Origin: Streptomyces flavotricini
Lineage (GTDB): Bacteria > Actinomycetota > Actinomycetes > Streptomycetales > Streptomycetaceae
Length of the DNA stretch: 64,000 nt
Assembly (NCBI RefSeq): GCF_020639365.1
Contig: NZ_JAINUL010000001.1
Location: forward strand, 5,768,304 to 5,832,303
Direction of reading: 5' to 3'
Numbering within the stretch: the stretch's first letter is position 1; the number at the start of each line of letters is the position of its first letter. Shown piece by piece: positions 1 through 9,374 of this stretch. Both the position numbers and the translations under genes were made by a program. The notes under the pieces are model-generated. The model was not told the DNA's origin. It saw only the letters and a program-made list of their open reading frames with translations, and made no database searches.

Positions 1-898
1 TCGTCTCGGCGCGGCCCTCGTACGCCGCGTCCGTCACCTTCGAGCGGAAGACGTACTGGTCACGGATGGTGACCGCGCCCGCGTTCTCCATCGCGCCCGC
101 GTTGAACTCGGGGACGAAGAGCTGGTCGTACTTGGCGAACGGGTAGTCGTACGCGAACTTCTCCTGGAACCAGTCGAAGCCCTGGCGCGTGACGTCGAAG
201 ATCGCGTCGGCGTCCAGGAACTCGGCCAGCGACGGGCGGCAGTAGATGCCGAGCGGCACCGACTGGCCGTTCGCGCCCTCGTAGGAACTGTGCACCGAGT
301 GGTACGGGCCGGCGATCAGGGCCGTGATGTACGTGGAGATGCGCGGCGTCGGCTCGAAGCGCCAGACGTTGTCCTTGACGTCCGCGGCCTCCGGCGTCGG
401 GGAGTTCGAGATGACCGTCCAGCCCTCGGGAGCCGTCACGGTGAACTGGAACGTCGCCTTCAGGTCGGGCTGCTCGAAGCTGGCGAACACGCGGCGCGCG
501 TCCGGAACCTCGAACTGGGTGTACAGGTAGGCCTGCTCGTCGACCGGGTCGACGAAGCGGTGCAGGCCCTCGCCCGTGTTGGTGTAGGCGCAGTCCGCGA
601 CGACGCGGAGCTCGTTGGCGCCGGCCGCGAGGTGGTTCAGCGCGATGCGGGAGTCCCGGAAGACCTCGGCCACGTCCAGCGACTTGCCGTTCAGGACGAC
701 CTCGTGCACGGCCGGCGCGACCAGGTCGATGAAGGTCCCGGCGCCGGCTTCGGCCGACTGGAACCGCACGGTGGTCACGGACGGGTACGTGCCGCCCTCC
801 TGCGCACCGCTGAGATCGAGTTCGATCTCGTACGAGTCGACGGTGAGCAGCTTCGCCCGCTGCTGAGCCTCTTCACGGGTGAGATTCGTGCCAGGCAC
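1..898 (-). CDS. pepN: Aminopeptidase N (M1), first copy, C-terminus beyond window
   Basis: Cytosolic zinc aminopeptidase of family M1 that removes N-terminal residues from peptides. Only the first 299 residues are inside the window. They show the M1 N-terminal beta-saddle domain, the substrate motif GAMEN near residue 270, and the start of the thermolysin-like domain; the HEXXH zinc motif would lie just beyond the left edge. The GTG start at 898 has an AAAGGAG ribosome site 8 bases upstream, and the protein begins VPGTNLTREEAQQRAK. It closely resembles the complete second copy at 9375-11945, which begins VPGENLSRDEARERAE, so the two are paralogues. The family call is firm. The symbol follows the usual actinobacterial name, and which copy is the true orthologue of the single pepN of relatives is not decidable here. 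Confidence 0.93.
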   Translation of the reverse strand, partial: MPGTNLTREEAQQRAKLLTVDSYEIELDLSGAQEGGTYPSVTTVRFQSAEAGAGTFIDLVAPAVHEVVLNGKSLDVAEVFRDSRIALNHLAAGANELRVVADCAYTNTGEGLHRFVDPVDEQAYLYTQFEVPDARRVFASFEQPDLKATFQFTVTAPEGWTVISNSPTPEAADVKDNVWRFEPTPRISTYITALIAGPYHSVHSSYEGANGQSVPLGIYCRPSLAEFLDADAIFDVTRQGFDWFQEKFAYDYPFAKYDQLFVPEFNAGAMENAGAVTIRDQYVFRSKVTDAAYEGRAET

Positions 899-1039
899 GC
901 GGTCATCTCCTTTGATGGTGACGTTGCCCCGCCATCCTTCCATGCGGGGCCGACCGGGCGCCCTTGAGTAATCCACGGGCGAAACGCGACGTCCGATTTC
1001 CGCCAGCTTCACCGGATCCGGACGCGCACGCTGGACGCC

Positions 1040-1561
1040 ATGACCCCACGTTCCGCGCCCCGACCGGCGCTCCACGCCGCACGTCCCGTCGCCCCCGCGA
1101 CCCTCGCCGGGCTGCGCGCCCGTGACGACGCAGGCCGGCCCTGCCGGCCGTACGAGGACCCCGAGGGCGGCGCCCCGCTCCGCTGCTGCCTGCGCCGAAG
1201 CCGCCCCGGGGAGCGGATCGCCCTCGTCACGTACGCGCCGCTGCGCCGCTGGGCGGCCGAGCGGGGCGTCGACCCGGGTGCGTACGACGAGCAGGGCCCG
1301 GTGTTCATCCACGCCGCCGACTGCGGCGGCCCGGCCGGAGGCTCCGGCCACCCCTTCGCCCACCCCGGGGCACTGCGCACGGCCCGCCGCTACGACGCGC
1401 GGGGCCACATCCTTGGCGGTCGCGCCCTGTCCCTCGGCGAGGACCCGGACACGGTGCTGGAGCAGGCGCTGGCGGAGGCCTTCGCCGACCCGGAGGTCGC
1501 CCTCGTGCACGTCCGCGCGACCGAGTTCGGCTGCTTCCTCTTCGAGGTCCGCAGGCCCTGA
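1040..1561 (+). CDS. DUF1203 family protein
   Basis: A 173-residue protein that matches the DUF1203 family along its whole length: a conserved LRARDDAGRPCRPYED stretch near residue 27, a CCLRRSRPGERIALVTYAPL block around residue 50, and a C-terminal HVRATEFGCFLFEVRRP end. There is no signal peptide or membrane segment, so it is probably cytosolic. The family has no established function. It stands alone, divergent from pepN and convergent with asd, and ends in a shared hairpin terminator at 1577-1613. The ATG at 1040 has only a weak ribosome site. The family assignment is from remembered motif similarity. Confidence 0.8.
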   Translation: MTPRSAPRPALHAARPVAPATLAGLRARDDAGRPCRPYEDPEGGAPLRCCLRRSRPGERIALVTYAPLRRWAAERGVDPGAYDEQGPVFIHAADCGGPAGGSGHPFAHPGALRTARRYDARGHILGGRALSLGEDPDTVLEQALAEAFADPEVALVHVRATEFGCFLFEVRRP

Positions 1562-1576
1562 CGGCCGGGGGAACGC

Positions 1577-1613
1577 GAAGAGGGGCGGCACCTACCGGGT
1601 GCCGCCCCTCTTC
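1577..1613. terminator. Bidirectional terminator between DUF1203 gene and asd
   Basis: Perfect 15-bp inverted repeat (1577-1591 and 1599-1613) with a 7-base loop, placed between convergent stop codons at 1561 and 1624. Confidence 0.85.
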
Positions 1614-1623
1614 GTGTGCGGGA

Positions 1624-2652
1624 TCAGCCGCGGAGCTCTTCGGCGACCAGCTCGGCGATCTGGACCGCGTTCAGGGCGGCGCCCTTGCGGAGGTTGTCGT
1701 TCGAGAGGAACAGCGCGAGGCCGTTCTCGGCCGTCTCGTCGACGCGGATGCGGCCCACGTACGAGGCGTCCTTGCCCGCGGCCTGCAGCGGGGTCGGGAT
1801 CTCCGAGAGCTCGACGCCCGGGGCGTCCGCCAAGAGCTCGTACGCGCGCTCCACGCTGATCGGGTTCGCGAAGCGGGCGTTGACCTGGAGGGAGTGGCCG
1901 GAGAAGACCGGCACGCGCACGCAGGTGCCGGAGACCTTGAGCTCCGGGATCTCCAGGATCTTGCGGGACTCGTTGCGGAGCTTCTGCTCCTCGTCGGTCT
2001 CGAAGGAGCCGTCGTCGACGATCGAGCCCGCGAGCGGGAGCACGTTGAAGGCGATCGGGCGCTTGTAGACGCCGGGCTCGGGGAAGGCGACGGCCTCGCC
2101 GTCGTGCACGAGCGCGGTCGCCTCGCCGGCGACGGCCTTGACCTGGCCGTCGAGCTCGGCGACGCCCGCCACGCCGGAGCCGGAGACGGCCTGGTAGGTG
2201 GTGGCGATCAGCGCGGTCAGGCCGGCCTCGTCGTGCAGCGGACGCAGTACCGGCATCGCGGCCATGGTGGTGCAGTTCGGGTTCGCGATGATGCCCTTGG
2301 GGCGGTTCTTGACCGCGTGCGGGTTGACCTCGGAGACGACGAGCGGCACGTCGGGGTCGCGGCGCCAGGCGGAGGAGTTGTCGATCACGACGGCGCCCTG
2401 GGAGGCGACCTTCTCGGCGAGGGCCTTGGAGGTCGCGCCGCCCGCGGAGAACAGGACGATGTCCAGGCCGGAGTAGTCGGCCGTGGAGGCGTCCTCGACG
2501 GTGATCTCCTTGCCCTCCCACTCGAGGATCGAGCCCGCGGAACGGGCCGAGGCGAACAGCCGCAGCTCGTCCACCGGGAACTTGCGCTCGGCGAGGATGC
2601 CGCGCATGACTCCGCCGACCTGTCCGGTGGCTCCGACGATTCCGACCCTCAC
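1624..2652 (-). CDS. asd: Aspartate-semialdehyde dehydrogenase
   Basis: Catalyses NADPH-dependent reduction of aspartyl phosphate to aspartate semialdehyde, the branch point to lysine/diaminopimelate, threonine, methionine and isoleucine. The 342-residue protein begins MRVGIVGATGQVGG (NADP-binding Rossmann loop), carries the catalytic cysteine in ANPNCTTMA (Cys127), and has the GHSLQVNARF substrate-binding segment; the length is normal. GTG 2652 is chosen because AGGAG lies 5-6 bases upstream and the Rossmann strand begins immediately. Aspartate kinase, often next to asd in actinomycetes, is not adjacent, so this may be the second of two asd genes, as S. coelicolor has. The gene is transcribed alone and ends at the 1577-1613 hairpin. 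Confidence 0.96.
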   Translation of the reverse strand: MRVGIVGATGQVGGVMRGILAERKFPVDELRLFASARSAGSILEWEGKEITVEDASTADYSGLDIVLFSAGGATSKALAEKVASQGAVVIDNSSAWRRDPDVPLVVSEVNPHAVKNRPKGIIANPNCTTMAAMPVLRPLHDEAGLTALIATTYQAVSGSGVAGVAELDGQVKAVAGEATALVHDGEAVAFPEPGVYKRPIAFNVLPLAGSIVDDGSFETDEEQKLRNESRKILEIPELKVSGTCVRVPVFSGHSLQVNARFANPISVERAYELLADAPGVELSEIPTPLQAAGKDASYVGRIRVDETAENGLALFLSNDNLRKGAALNAVQIAELVAEELRG

Positions 2653-2769
2653 GGTGACTCCTAATTGGTGCGTACGACGCGGGCGCGTGTAGCCATCATG
2701 CGTTCGACCCCACGAGGCTTGTCCAATCCATTGTCCGAGGAACGGACGGTGTCCCGAATGTGAACCCCC

Positions 2770-3786
2770 GTGACACGTTCGTGGCGGCTGTGTTGCACCC
2801 CCGCCGAGCACCCGTTTTGCCTGGTCAAGCGCGGCTCCTGCACCTTCGCGGAGAAGCAGAAGGCGGCGGCGGCCGGCGCCCTCGGCGTGATCGTCTACAA
2901 CCACAGCGGCACCACCCCGGTCCGGGGCGGGTTCTCCTCGCCCGCCGAGGGGATCATCCCTAGCGCCGGGCTCAGCCTCGCCGACGGTGAGGCGCTGGCC
3001 GCGGCCGCCGCCGAGGGCGAGGTGAAGGTGCGCCTGGACCTGGACCTGGAGCACGTGAAGAAGACCACCCGCAACGTGGTCGCCGAGACCAGGGGCGGCC
3101 GCTCCGACCGCGTCGTCACGGTCGGCGCCCACCTGGACTCGGTGCCCGAGGGCCCGGGCGTCAACGACAACGGCTCCGGCTCGGCCGGCCTGCTGGAGGT
3201 CGCCCTCAAGCTCGCCGACGAGGGCGCCAACAAGAAGGGCAAGGGCCCCGCGAACAAGGTCCGCCTCGCCTGGTGGTCGGCCGAGGAGCTCAGCCTGCTG
3301 GGCTCCGAGCACTACGTGGCGCAGCTGTCCGACCGGCAGAAGAAGGACATCGCGCTCTACCTGAACTTCGACATGATCGCCTCGCCCAACCCGGTCCAGT
3401 TCGTCTACGACGGCGATGACTCGGACGAGGTGGGCGAGGGCGCAGGACCGGCCGGCTCGGCGCAGATCGAGGCGCTCATCAACGGCTTCCTCGACAAGAA
3501 GGGCAAGCCGCACGAGGGCAGTGACTTCGACGGCCGCTCGGACTACGGCCCGTTCATCGCGAACGGCATCCCGGCCGGCGGTACGTTCACCGGCGCCGAG
3601 GGCGTCAAGACCGACGAGCAGGCCAAGCGCTACGGCGGCACGGCCGGCGCCCCGTACGACCCGAACTACCACGGGGCGGGCGACACCCTGAGGAACCTGG
3701 ACCTGAAGGCCTTCGACACCAACCTGGACGTCATCGCCCACGCGGTGGGCACGTACGCCCAGGACCTGAGCTCGCTGGGCAAGTAG
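2770..3786 (+). pseudogene. 5'-truncated M28 (PA-domain) secreted aminopeptidase
   Basis: The readable frame encodes most of a Streptomyces M28 aminopeptidase with an inserted PA domain. The PA end (FCLVKRGSCTFAEKQKAAAAGA) is at about residue 15, followed by the M28 zinc core: AHLDSVPEGPGVNDNGSG, WWSAEELSLLGSEHY, LNFDMIASPN and NYHGAGDT, with every zinc ligand present. The signal peptide and roughly 150 residues that normally precede the PA domain are missing. The only start codon in frame, 2770, gives about a dozen residues that look unlike the family and has no convincing ribosome site. A cysteine pair usually found around the last His motif (family memory) is replaced by Asn and Gly. It is therefore probably a decayed remnant cut by a deletion ending near 2800, although a cytosolic active product cannot be excluded. 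Confidence 0.75.
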
Positions 3787-3818
3787 CCGGCGGGCGGCCG
3801 GGAGGGGGGAACGGCGAA

Positions 3819-3849
3819 GGGGCGGGCGCCCGATCCGGGCGCCCGCCCC
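3819..3849. terminator. Bidirectional terminator
   Basis: Perfect 14-bp G+C stem (3819-3832 with 3836-3849) and a 3-base loop between the convergent M28 remnant and subtilase genes. Confidence 0.85.
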
Positions 3850-3876
3850 TCCGTCATGCGATCAGCCGGTCATCCG

Positions 3877-6800
3877 TTACGGGATGACCTTCTCGATCTG
3901 GACGCTGCCGGTGCCGGCGGCGGTGCCGCGGGCGTTGAGCAGCTTGACCTCGCCGAAGAACTGACGGCCCTCGGGGGCCGGAGCGGCGGCGAGCACGTTC
4001 GCCGTGACGGACGCCGAGGCGCCGTTGGCGAGGTTCACCGCGGCGCCCTCGTCGACCTGGACGGAGCCCAGGGCGGACGAGAAGTACACGTCGCGGTAGT
4101 TGAAGGTGGTGGAGCCGGACGGAACGGCGTAACCGTCCACCTGGATGGTGTAGGTGCCGGCGGCCGGGTTGAGCAGGGTCACGGCCTCCTCGGAGTCGCC
4201 GTCGGCGGAGGAGCCGACCTTCACGCCGTCCTTGAGGACGGTGAGGTCGAGGTCGGCACCGGTGTCGGAGACACCGCCGATGGCCACGTCCAGGCGGGAG
4301 ACGCCCTCACCGATGGTGACGGTGCTGGTCTGGGTCTCGCCGTTCGCGATGGTCGGCTTGGCGACCTTCGCGGAGCCGAGCGGGCCGCCCTGGAGCTTGC
4401 CGCCGGAGATGGCCGCGGCCTCGTTCTTGATGGTCCACTGGACCGGGGCGGGGGTGCCCTGCTTCACCTCGGGCAGGACCTTGACCGCCGGGTCGAAGGC
4501 CGCGCCGAGGACGGAGACGTCCAGCTTGAACGGGTTGTCGAGCAGCGGCGACGTACGGCGCGACTCGACCTCGATCTCCCAGACGCCCGGCTGCGGGTTC
4601 GCGTACGAACGCAGGTCGGGGCGGCACTGGTTGGCCGGGTTGTCGTAGTTCGGGTAGCACTGCGTCGTCGCGCTGTCCTCGACGCCCACGCCGTACGGGT
4701 GGATCGAGATGAAGCGCGTCTGGCTGCCCGCCTTGAGACCGCCGAGGGCGACCTCGAGGGACTTCGCGCCCTGCGGAACGGTCACGAAGTACGACTTGTG
4801 GCTGTTGCGCTGGACCGAGGAGGTGTTCGACATCGTGAACGACGGCTTCGCCAGCGGCGTGGAGGCGACGACCGTGGTCAGGATCTGCTTGTCGATGCCC
4901 TCGGTGGTCTCGTCGTCCAGCTGCAGGATGCCGCTGTGGACGCCGGCCGACTTCGGGTTGGCCTCGACCTTGATGGTGACCGGCTTGTTCAGCGGCAGCG
5001 TGACGTAGCCGTAGCCGCCGACGACCTTGAACGTGCCGTCGTTGTTGCGCCAGGTCAGGTCGTGCCGGGTGCCGTACTTGACGCCCGTGGTGCGGGTGAC
5101 GACGACGTCGTAGACCTTCTTCTGGCCGACCTTGAGGCCGCCCTCGCGGTCGTAGAGGCCGGTGCCGAAGCCCGGGGTCTTCAGGAACTGGTCGATCGCG
5201 GTGTCGACCGGGGCCTTGACGGTGAACTCGTTCGCCTTGGCGCCGCGCTGGAGGGACTCCCACGCGTCGACGATGTTGATCAGGCCCGCGCCCTGGGCGT
5301 GCGCCGGGACGTCGGCGATCTTCTTCGCGGTGCTGGTGAGCGCCACGCGCAGGCTCGCCGGGGTGACCGTCACGTGCTGCTGCTTGGCGGCCGAGAGCAG
5401 CAGGGCGCTGGCGCCCGTCGCCTGCGGCGAGGACATCGAGGTGCCCTGCAGCATCGAGTAGCCGGCCGGGAGATTGTAGCCGGCCTCCTTCACCGGGGAG
5501 CCGGGCAGCCAGGTCTGCGTGGTGTTGATGGCCGCGCCGGGGGCGGTGATGGTCGGCGTGAAGCCGCCGTCCTCACGCGGACCGCGCGAGGAGAACGGGA
5601 ACATGTCGTACTTCTTGGTCACGCCGGAGCCGTAGTTCGCGGCCCAGGTCTCCTTGGAGACCGCGGCACCCACGGAGATGACCTTGTCCGCGAGACCGGG
5701 GTCGCCGATGGTGTTGACACCGGGGCCCTCGTTGCCCGCCGAGATGACGAGCTGGACACCGTAGGTGTCGATGAGGTTCTTGTAGAGCTCGGCGCGGGCG
5801 TTGTTGCCGTCGTTCAGCGCCGGCAGACCGCCGATGGACATGTTGACGATGTCCACACCGCGGTTGACGACGAGGTCGATCATGCCCTCGGTCAGCGCGA
5901 CGTTGGTGCAGCCGCCGGACCAGGAGCAGGCGCGCGAGGAGACGATCTTCGCGCCGGGCGCCTCGCCGTTCATCTTGCCGCCGAAGAGGCTGTTGGCGGC
6001 GGTGATGCCGGCGACGTGCGTGCCGTGCTCGGACTCGATGATGCCGATGTTGACGAAGTCGGCCTTCTTGCCGACCCAGTCCCCGCCGAGCGGGTCCATC
6101 GGGACGTCCTTGCGGATCTGGATCACGAACGGGATCCGCTCGGCGACGTCGGTCGCCGGGTTGTCCGTGCCGAAGTAGCCGATCTGGAAACCGTCCTTGT
6201 ACGGCTTCATCGGCTCGTTGTTCGTGAAGTCGCCGTCCTGGTCGGTGTCGACGCGGACGGTGCCGGCGGCGGCGTCGTAGAGCATGCCGAACCGGTCGGT
6301 GGTGTCCCCGTCCCGGTTGACGTCGCCCTTCGCGTCACCGGTGGCGGTGATCGACTCGCTGAACCGGCTCCACTGGTAGGAGCCCTCGGGCGCCTTCCAG
6401 CTCTGGCCGCCGGCGCTGAAGGTGCCGCCCGCGGCCGTGACCGGGGTGATCTGCGCGCGCCAGGTGGCGTCGTTGTCCGTGATCGGGTCGGTCGCGGTGA
6501 CCCAGTCGACGATCTTGCGCTCGCCGGTGGTGGTCTTCTGGAGCGCCGGGTGGCCGAGGTCGACGCCCGAGTCCAGGATGCCGATGGTCACGCCGCGGCC
6601 GTCGGCCTGCGGGTTCTTGGCGACGAAGTCCACCGCGCCCGTCTCGAAGGACGGGTTGTACGGGTTCTTCGCGGGGGTGTTCTTGTCCGGCCCCGGGTAG
6701 GTCTCGGAGGCGGTCTTCCCCACCGACCCCGAGTCCTTGCCCGCGTCGGGACGCGGGTCCGAGAGCTGGATTTCGTGCTTGAGGTCCAGGGCGTGCACCG

Positions 6801-7203
6801 AGGACAGCTTCGCGGCCGCCTTCAGCGCGGCTTCGGCCTTGGCGGTCGGCAGCGTGGCGCGCACGTAGCCGAGCTTGTCGTTCGTCTGACCGACCGAGGC
6901 GCCCTGGACCGCGCCGAGCTGGTCGGCAACCTGCTTGGTCTGGCCGGGGGCGGTGGCCACCATGACGGTGACGGTCGCGTCACCCTTGGCCTTGGCCTGC
7001 TGCAGCAGTTCGGCGTCCGCCGAGCCGATCTTCTCGTCGGCGGACTTGACGGCCGGGCTCGTGCCCGGGGTCCCGGCGGGGCCGGTCGCCGCGAACACGG
7101 GCATCGCGCCGGCGGTCGCCAGCGCGGCGACCAGGCCGGCCGCGGCCGCGACGCGCGCGACGCGTCTGGCCCCGGGTATGGAGCTGGGGGATTCGAGGGT
7201 CAT
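3877..7203 (-). CDS. Large secreted S8 family serine protease (subtilase)
   Basis: A 1108-residue extracellular subtilisin-like protease. Residues 10-40 form a Sec signal peptide (RR-rich start, Ala/Leu core, AFA-like end). Residues about 75-145 resemble an inhibitor-type propeptide. The catalytic domain carries the triad in ILDSGVD (Asp211), SEHGTHVAG (His393) and QGTSMSSPQATG (Ser589), with the oxyanion Asn in SAGNEGP (Asn491). The roughly 180-residue gap between Asp and His holds an insertion with Asp-rich DVNRDGDTTDRFG and DQDGDFTNNE motifs that look like calcium sites. After residue 650 come beta-rich domains, including a PPC-like stretch near 990-1040. ATG 7203 is preferred over ATG 7209 because AGGG sits 6 bases upstream of it. 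The gene is transcribed alone. The substrate is unknown. Confidence 0.9.
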   Translation of the reverse strand: MTLESPSSIPGARRVARVAAAAGLVAALATAGAMPVFAATGPAGTPGTSPAVKSADEKIGSADAELLQQAKAKGDATVTVMVATAPGQTKQVADQLGAVQGASVGQTNDKLGYVRATLPTAKAEAALKAAAKLSSVHALDLKHEIQLSDPRPDAGKDSGSVGKTASETYPGPDKNTPAKNPYNPSFETGAVDFVAKNPQADGRGVTIGILDSGVDLGHPALQKTTTGERKIVDWVTATDPITDNDATWRAQITPVTAAGGTFSAGGQSWKAPEGSYQWSRFSESITATGDAKGDVNRDGDTTDRFGMLYDAAAGTVRVDTDQDGDFTNNEPMKPYKDGFQIGYFGTDNPATDVAERIPFVIQIRKDVPMDPLGGDWVGKKADFVNIGIIESEHGTHVAGITAANSLFGGKMNGEAPGAKIVSSRACSWSGGCTNVALTEGMIDLVVNRGVDIVNMSIGGLPALNDGNNARAELYKNLIDTYGVQLVISAGNEGPGVNTIGDPGLADKVISVGAAVSKETWAANYGSGVTKKYDMFPFSSRGPREDGGFTPTITAPGAAINTTQTWLPGSPVKEAGYNLPAGYSMLQGTSMSSPQATGASALLLSAAKQQHVTVTPASLRVALTSTAKKIADVPAHAQGAGLINIVDAWESLQRGAKANEFTVKAPVDTAIDQFLKTPGFGTGLYDREGGLKVGQKKVYDVVVTRTTGVKYGTRHDLTWRNNDGTFKVVGGYGYVTLPLNKPVTIKVEANPKSAGVHSGILQLDDETTEGIDKQILTTVVASTPLAKPSFTMSNTSSVQRNSHKSYFVTVPQGAKSLEVALGGLKAGSQTRFISIHPYGVGVEDSATTQCYPNYDNPANQCRPDLRSYANPQPGVWEIEVESRRTSPLLDNPFKLDVSVLGAAFDPAVKVLPEVKQGTPAPVQWTIKNEAAAISGGKLQGGPLGSAKVAKPTIANGETQTSTVTIGEGVSRLDVAIGGVSDTGADLDLTVLKDGVKVGSSADGDSEEAVTLLNPAAGTYTIQVDGYAVPSGSTTFNYRDVYFSSALGSVQVDEGAAVNLANGASASVTANVLAAAPAPEGRQFFGEVKLLNARGTAAGTGSVQIEKVIP

Positions 7204-7477
7204 CAGCATCCCTGGATAAGTGACAGATACGGTCCGGATTTCGGTGCCGGATGACCGGTCAGCTTTGCGCAACCGACCGCTCTTTGGGGAGGCTTGTCAT
7301 TGACCGAGACCTGACATGGCGGACTCTCGCCAGGTGGGATCATGCGCCATCGAGGCCGTACCGGGGCGTACTCGTGCGAATCGCAGGGGTTGAAGTGTTG
7401 CTTTATCGACTTCCCGACCTCATTGCGAGGATGGTCCGAAGCCCGGTCTCAGATCGGGTGTGACAACTTCCGGGCCG

Positions 7478-8044
7478 TCAGCGCACGCGCGTGCGCGCGT
7501 AGTGCCGCGAGGCCTTCGCCCGGTTTCCGCACGCGGACATGGAGCACCATCGCCGGGTGCCGTTGCGCGAGGTGTCGTGGAAGTGCAGCCCGCACGACTC
7601 GGAGGCGCACGTGCGGATCCGCTCGGGTGCCGTGCCCAGCAGCTCCAGGTAGTCACGGGCGGCCGTCCAGGCCGGACCCCAGGTCGGGTCCTCGAACTCG
7701 GTGCGCTCGCCCGGTCCTTCAGGGGTCAGGGTCGCCCGGATCCGGCCGTGCTCCAGGACGGCGTCGACCAGGGCGCGCGCGCTCTCGTCGGCCGGGTCCG
7801 CGACCGCGCGGGCGAGTGCCTCGCGGGCGGTCAGCAGGTGGACGAGGGTGGCGGCGTCGGCGCGGAAGCGGTCGGCCAGCCCGGTGCTGCCCAGCCAGAC
7901 CGCGAGCCCCTCGACCCGGGTCAGTCCGAAGGCGCCCGCGAAGAGGTCGGCGACCTCGCCGTCCTGCGTCCAGCGCGTGTTCAGCAGGTCCAGCGGGACC
8001 GGCTCGCCCGTCAGAGGGCGGGGATCCGCCGCCGCTGCCGCCAT
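7478..8044 (-). CDS. CGNR zinc-finger (ABATE domain) regulator
   Basis: A 188-residue protein with an N-terminal ABATE-type helical domain (DLLNTRWTQDGEVADLF, residues 19-35) and a C-terminal CGNR zinc finger: CASESCGLHFHD, then WCSMSACGNRAKASRHYARTR. The four cysteines and the CGNRxKxxRHY signature are intact. CGNR proteins are annotated as likely transcription regulators of stress responses, and few have been studied. ATG 8044 follows GGAGGAG at good spacing. The gene is codirectional with the downstream subtilase, separated by 274 bp that should hold the protease promoter. Regulation of the protease by this protein is only a guess from position. Confidence 0.88.
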   Translation of the reverse strand: MAAAAADPRPLTGEPVPLDLLNTRWTQDGEVADLFAGAFGLTRVEGLAVWLGSTGLADRFRADAATLVHLLTAREALARAVADPADESARALVDAVLEHGRIRATLTPEGPGERTEFEDPTWGPAWTAARDYLELLGTAPERIRTCASESCGLHFHDTSRNGTRRWCSMSACGNRAKASRHYARTRVR

Positions 8045-8247
8045 CTCGCCGCTCCTCCACAGGTGCCCACTAACCCCTCAAGGGTACGTGACCGGTTGAG
8101 GCTCGGCGGCGGTGCCCGGACCGAGTACGGGCCCGGCGGCAGTCGCGGCAACCGCTTCCGGGTCGACCCGGTGGTGGAGGGCCTGCACCCCGGGCGGCTG
8201 AGCCGGAGCGCCCCGGAGCGCTCGCCGGCCAACCCGGCGCTGCCGCC

Positions 8248-9207
8248 TCACCGGGGGAGTACGACCAGGTAGGCGGCGGGCTCGCGGTCGGCGGACGCCG
8301 TCAGGGCGGTGCGGACCACCGCGGCCTGCTGCTCGGGCCAGTCGCGCAGCTTGCGCGGGGTGATGTGCAGGACGGTCACGCCGAGCCGCTCCAGGGTTTC
8401 CCGCTTGTGGACGGCCTCCGAGAACTGCTCGTCCTCGCCCTGCCGGGGCGCGCGGGTGTCGATCTCGACGGCGACCGCCTGCTCGGGCCAGTACGCGTCG
8501 ACCCCGCCCAGGTGCGGGCCGCCGGGCAGGCGCAGGTCCACGTTCCAGACCGGCTCGGGGAGCTCGTGGCCCCGTACGAGCCGGTACAGCCGGTCCTCGG
8601 CGATGGCCCGGCCCTCCGCGAGCAGGGACTCGACGGCGTCCACGACGTGGGGGCGGTTCAGCAGGCGGGCCACCGTCAACTCCCGTACGACGGCGGAGGG
8701 TTCGCAGTGGCCGCCGCGGACCGCCTCGCTGAGCAGGCGGCGTACGGTACCGGCGTCGGAGAGCTGGGCGACCGCGTCGGCCAGCGCCCGCGCCACGGGG
8801 GCGACGGGCAGCCCGGTCACCTGCTGCGGGCGCGGCGCGGTGTGCGCCCGTACGATCCGCACGGCGTCGACGGAGCGGAGCCGGCGGGTGTGGGGCACCA
8901 GTACGTCGATCTGCGGGAGCGCGAGCAGCGCGGGTGCGGAGGAGAACCGGTACAGCGCGAGGGCCGCGAGTCCGGTGATCATGGCCTCGCCGCCGCGGCG
9001 GCCCGCGTACAGCAGGGCGGCGTGCAGGCGCTCCTCGCTGGTCGCGGTGCCGGGGTGCAGGAGGAACACCCCGGGGAGGACCTCCTGCCAGGGCCGCTCG
9101 GCGGCTTCGGAGGCGCTGATGCCGTGCTCGCGGAGCTGGGCGAGGCTCATGACGCGGGGGCGGCTGCCGGTGAGGTGGGCCAGGGGGAGGGGCGCGTTGT
9201 GGTTCAT
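8248..9207 (-). CDS. AbiEi/DUF559-like protein (winged-helix plus endonuclease-like fold)
   Basis: A 319-residue protein. The N-terminal 60 residues (LAQLREHGISASEAAERPWQEVLPGVFLLHP) look like the winged helix of AbiEi-type antitoxins. The C-terminal 110 residues resemble DUF559/Vsr-like proteins: EDRLYRLVRGHELPEPVWNVDL, GGVDAYWPEQAVAVEIDT, HKRETLERLGVTVLHIT. In that fold the second strand normally carries ExK; here it reads EID, so nuclease activity is doubtful. No partner toxin gene is adjacent, and such stand-alone proteins are common in Streptomyces. The ATG at 9207 lacks a strong ribosome site. Family-level confidence is moderate and the function is unknown. Confidence 0.7.
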   Translation of the reverse strand: MNHNAPLPLAHLTGSRPRVMSLAQLREHGISASEAAERPWQEVLPGVFLLHPGTATSEERLHAALLYAGRRGGEAMITGLAALALYRFSSAPALLALPQIDVLVPHTRRLRSVDAVRIVRAHTAPRPQQVTGLPVAPVARALADAVAQLSDAGTVRRLLSEAVRGGHCEPSAVVRELTVARLLNRPHVVDAVESLLAEGRAIAEDRLYRLVRGHELPEPVWNVDLRLPGGPHLGGVDAYWPEQAVAVEIDTRAPRQGEDEQFSEAVHKRETLERLGVTVLHITPRKLRDWPEQQAAVVRTALTASADREPAAYLVVLPR

Positions 9208-9328
9208 GCGGCGGAGATTCCCGCCCGGGCGGGCCCCCCTAACCCCTGTTACACGCCCGTCGGCAAATCGGGACAAGCCCGCACTAAAGTACGGCCGTTC
9301 GAAAGCCGATACCGCCGTTCCCATCCGT

Positions 9329-9365
9329 CGGTGGGGCCGGCCGCCCAGGACGGCCGGCCCCACCG
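9329..9365. terminator. Terminator downstream of second pepN
   Basis: Perfect 15-bp inverted repeat (9329-9343 with 9351-9365), 7-base loop, lying just after the aminopeptidase stop codon on the minus strand and upstream of the AbiEi-like gene. Confidence 0.8.
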
Positions 9366-9374
9366 CGGATCCCG

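Noticed and set aside
3856..7254. Very long open frame on the plus strand opposite the subtilase gene
   Set aside because: It mirrors the subtilase codon structure, is Val/Gly/Arg-rich with no family motifs and has no ribosome site; a GC-rich antisense shadow.
8248..9207. Complete AbiE toxin-antitoxin system
   Set aside because: No AbiEii nucleotidyltransferase gene adjacent; only an AbiEi-like N-terminus.
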